DNA from: Neorhizobium galegae
GTDB lineage: Bacteria > Pseudomonadota > Alphaproteobacteria > Rhizobiales > Rhizobiaceae
Length of the DNA: 64,000 nt
Reading direction: 5' to 3'
NCBI RefSeq assembly: GCF_021391675.1
Contig: NZ_CP090095.1
Location: 439,501-503,500 of the forward strand
Shown: positions 61,961 to 64,000 of the stretch, piece after piece
How positions within the stretch are numbered: the stretch's first letter is position 1
Layout of the letters: every line of letters begins with the position of its first letter
The notes under the pieces: model-generated
What the model was told of the DNA's origin: nothing
Databases searched by the model: none
The model's input: the letters and a program-made list of their open reading frames with translations, nothing else
Made by a program: the position numbers and the translations under genes

Positions 61961-62633
61961 AATGGGATACCGGGGTGAGGCCGCGGATGCGTTCGGCAAG
62001 CATCGGCCGGAAGGAGGGTCGCGATTTCAGCCGCTGATACCAGTCCTTGGCGACCGGCGTCTCCGACCAGTCGATCTCGCCAAGATAATCGAGAATCGAA
62101 ATCGAAGCGGCGGCGGCAAGGTCGGCATAGCTCAGCCGGTCGCCCGCAAGCCAGGGCCGTGAACCGGCAAGCCAGGAGAGATATTTCATGTGCTGGCGGA
62201 TATTGGCGCGGGATGTGCGCAGCACCTTCGAATCCGGCGCGCCTCCGCCTTGAGCCGTCGTCATCTGCAGCTTGTAGACCCGCTCCCGGGTCAGCGGCCG
62301 GGTGACATCCTGCTCCATCTTCTGCAGGAACCATTCCGTCAGGCGCCGGATCTCGGCGCGCTGCCACGGGTCTTCCGCAAGCAGCCGGCGGTCGCGCTTC
62401 AGCACGCCGTGGGTTTCGTCGAGGAATTCCAGGAGCACGGAAGGGCCACAAAGCACTCTCATGCTGTCGTCGACATAGACCGGGAGCGTGCCCGCAGGAT
62501 TGAGCGTCAGGAATTCCCGCCGCTTTTCCCATGGCTGTTCCTCGACCAGATCCGCCTGGAAGCCATATTCGGCGAGAATCAGCCGGACGAACCGGGAGGC
62601 CGAAGACATGGAATGATGATAGAGCGTGGGCAT
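61941..62633 (-). CDS. Glutathione S-transferase family protein
   Basis: 230 residues. The N-terminal thioredoxin-like domain has MPTLYHHSMSSASRFVRLILAEYGFQADLVEEQPW and the glutathione-binding NPAGTLPVYVDDSMRVLCGPSVLLEFLDET (cis-Pro and Ser region). The C-terminal helical domain has WLAGDRLSYADLAAAASISILDYLG with the conserved Asp. It conjugates or transfers glutathione in the cytoplasm; substrate unknown. First gene of a three-gene overlapping unit with queG and the epimerase. Confidence 0.92.
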   Translation of the reverse strand: MPTLYHHSMSSASRFVRLILAEYGFQADLVEEQPWEKRREFLTLNPAGTLPVYVDDSMRVLCGPSVLLEFLDETHGVLKRDRRLLAEDPWQRAEIRRLTEWFLQKMEQDVTRPLTRERVYKLQMTTAQGGGAPDSKVLRTSRANIRQHMKYLSWLAGSRPWLAGDRLSYADLAAAASISILDYLGEIDWSETPVAKDWYQRLKSRPSFRPMLAERIRGLTPVSHYADLDF

Positions 62634-62789
62634 GGATACTTGAACTTCACGAACTTCGTATAGGAGGGGCAGGGGCGCCTCGCGCGCCCGCCTGACATAT
62701 GGCAGCTATATGGATTTGGTAGTCCCAAGACAAGCAACGGCTCATAAACTGCTTAAAACTGCCCTTATCTGCTCAATAAAGGATTAAGA

Positions 62790-63596
62790 ATGGCGGATCA
62801 GTCCATCATCAGCGCGCTCATCCTCGGTTTGATCGAGGGGCTCACTGAATTTCTTCCTGTTTCCTCGACCGCCCACGTTCTCTTGGCTGGTCATTTCCTC
62901 GGTTTCCAGTCCCCCGGCAACACTTTCGCGGTCCTGATCCAGCTCGGTGCGATCCTCGCCATCCTGCTCGTTTATGCCCGCAAGCTGCTGCAGATCGCGG
63001 CCGACCTGCCGACCAGTCCCAAGGCGCGCAGGTTCGTGGCAACGGTGCTGACCGCATTCCTGCCCGCGGCGGTGATCGGCGCTTTGGCCCACAGCTTCAT
63101 CAAGGCCGTGCTGTTCGAGACGCCGATGCTGATCTGTGTCATGCTGATCCTCGGCGGCTTCGTGCTGCTTGTGGTCGACAGGATCAAGTTTCAGCCCAAA
63201 TACCACGACGTGATGGATTATCCGCTGTCGCTCGCCTTCAAGATCGGGCTCTTCCAATGCCTGGCGATGATCCCCGGCACGTCGCGATCCGGCGCGACGA
63301 TCGTCGGTGCACTGCTGCTCGGCGCGGATAAGCGCTCGGCGGCGGAATTTTCGTTCTTCCTCGCCATGCCGACCATGCTCGGCGCCTTCGCGCTCGATCT
63401 TTACAAAAACCGCAATGCCTTGAGTCTCGACGACAGCGCGTTGATTGCGGTCGGTTTTATCGCCGCTTTCGTCACTGCCATCCTGGTAGTGCGCTCGCTG
63501 CTCGATTTCGTGTCGAGCCGCGGCTATGCGCCGTTCGCCTACTGGCGAATCGTCATCGGCGCCGCGGGCCTGATCGCCCTGCTGCTGGGAGCGTAA
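62790..63596 (+). CDS. uppP: Undecaprenyl-diphosphatase (bacitracin resistance)
   Basis: 268 residues with about eight membrane helices. Hydrolyses undecaprenyl pyrophosphate at the periplasmic side to recycle the carrier lipid for peptidoglycan. The two catalytic motifs are [16 protein letters not shown] at about 15-30 and [19 protein letters not shown] from about 163. AAAGGA precedes ATG 62790. Divergent from the GST gene, and followed by a strong hairpin. Confidence 0.97.
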   Translation: MADQSIISALILGLIEGLTEFLPVSSTAHVLLAGHFLGFQSPGNTFAVLIQLGAILAILLVYARKLLQIAADLPTSPKARRFVATVLTAFLPAAVIGALAHSFIKAVLFETPMLICVMLILGGFVLLVVDRIKFQPKYHDVMDYPLSLAFKIGLFQCLAMIPGTSRSGATIVGALLLGADKRSAAEFSFFLAMPTMLGAFALDLYKNRNALSLDDSALIAVGFIAAFVTAILVVRSLLDFVSSRGYAPFAYWRIVIGAAGLIALLLGA

Positions 63597-63602
63597 AAAG
63601 AA

Positions 63603-63621
63603 GGCGGCTCAAAAGGCCGCC
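63603..63621 (-). terminator. Rho-independent terminator between uppP and the small secreted protein
   Basis: On the minus strand GGCGGC - CTTTTGA - GCCGCC is followed by TTCTTTTT, a good intrinsic terminator for the small gene that stops at 63637. On the plus strand the same hairpin follows the uppP stop by six bases and may protect its 3' end. Confidence 0.75.
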
Positions 63622-63636
63622 GACTTCCCGATCACA

Positions 63637-63789
63637 TCAATGATGGATGGATGCCGTGCTGCACGGGTCGACGCCGTATGCGGGCGTGCATTCGCTCTTG
63701 CCGGCTGCGCCCGTCGTCGGGGCCATGAAGGAGCCCGCGAGGATGATCAGCGCTGCGCATGCAAAAAAGAGGGCGATGGGCTTGCCCAT
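63637..63789 (-). CDS. Small secreted or membrane-anchored protein, 50 aa
   Basis: 50 residues beginning MGKPIALFFACAALIILAGSFMAP, a signal or anchor helix, followed by a short mature part with two cysteines (SECTPAYGVDPCSTASIHH) that may form a disulfide. ATG 63789 has AAAGG about nine bases upstream; an in-frame start at 63825 is possible. A terminator lies directly downstream. No family recognised. Confidence 0.6.
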   Translation of the reverse strand: MGKPIALFFACAALIILAGSFMAPTTGAAGKSECTPAYGVDPCSTASIHH

Positions 63790-63979
63790 GGAGGAATGCC
63801 TTTCGATGGAAGATTTTATCGTCACGGTTGCGCCGCTTGTTTGGTGAGGGAGGATCTATGGGTTGGATTAGAAGAATTCAATAAAGGATTTTGCTGAACC
63901 GGCCGTTAACGCGAACGCTTCAGCCACTGCGACCTTTGTGCCACAATCCTTGCCCGAAACATGAGCGACAACAAAGGGG

Positions 63980-64000
63980 TGCCCGATTTTTCATCGGGCA
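63980..64000. other. 8-bp perfect hairpin at the window edge
   Basis: TGCCCGAT-TTTTC-ATCGGGCA ends exactly at the window boundary, so what follows is unknown. It may be a terminator for either strand, or lie within the 5' end of a gene beginning with an ATG at 63961 (reading MSDNKGVPDFSSG), which has no good ribosome site. Confidence 0.35.

Noticed and set aside
63961..64000. Start of a new gene (MSDNKGVPDFSSG...) at the right edge
   Set aside because: Only 13 codons are visible, no good ribosome site, and the stretch overlaps a perfect hairpin. Not enough to call.

Overview
The window reads as chromosomal DNA of an alphaproteobacterium of the order Hyphomicrobiales, most likely Rhizobiaceae (Rhizobium/Agrobacterium/Ensifer relatives). 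The grounds are the high GC, the character of the housekeeping proteins (XseA, GuaA, RsmB, QueG, UppP), the number of ABC transporters for organic nitrogen compounds, an Irr-type iron control element, and several small proteins of rhizobial type. No rRNA, tRNA, CRISPR array, integrase or intact insertion sequence was seen.

Layout. 1-3.5 kb: a partial family-2 glycosyltransferase, a divergent multi-pass GT-C-like membrane protein, a small membrane protein behind a 19-bp palindrome, and an orphan two-gene spike-base (gene-transfer-agent type) unit. 3.5-16 kb: mainly housekeeping or stand-alone genes (xseA, quinone-reductase-like flavoprotein, secreted cyclase, M29 aminopeptidase, MBL hydrolase, YbaK deacylase, ArsC/YffB-like protein, soluble chemotaxis receptor, VOC protein, 2H phosphoesterase, AraC regulator, Ogt), with two decayed loci. 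16.4-24.3 kb: an orphan LuxR-type regulator between two proline-iminopeptidase-like hydrolases, followed by a complete peptide-type ABC transporter. 24.4-32.3 kb: a DeoR regulator with a large FAD/Fe-S dehydrogenase, divergent from an operon of GlpA-like and GlpB-like flavoproteins and an FGGY kinase. 32.4-48.2 kb: catabolic and transport units comprising an SDR, gamma-glutamyltransferase, an RraA-like protein, a polyamine-type ABC transporter with a frameshifted ATPase, a GhrA-like reductase with divergent LysR, and a creatininase-family amidohydrolase with a second peptide-type ABC transporter that contains a permease-ATPase fusion. 48.2-49.2 kb: a decayed MocR regulator. 49.2-64 kb: housekeeping again (guaA, MTA/SAH nucleosidase, thioesterase, tspO, a four-gene iron cluster, rsmB, rlpA, an SDR-type epimerase, queG, GST, uppP).

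Most striking system: the 16.4-24.3 kb cluster has the organisation of the plant-signal-responsive PipR/NesR/OryR-type LuxR solos. The LuxR protein carries Met and Trp at the two positions that are Trp57 and Tyr61 in AHL-binding TraR. No luxI is present, the gene is flanked by iminopeptidases and a peptide importer, and a 17-bp perfect palindrome lies in the luxR/pip intergenic region. The likely logic is import and hydrolysis of a plant-derived amide or peptide-like compound whose presence is sensed by the solo regulator. The neighbouring gene sets add capacity for phosphorylated polyols, gamma-glutamyl compounds, polyamine-like cations and creatinine-like amides, which suits a rhizosphere scavenger. 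Three loci (near 14.0, 16.2 and 48.9 kb) are decaying, and one ABC ATPase differs from an intact gene by a single C in a homopolymer.
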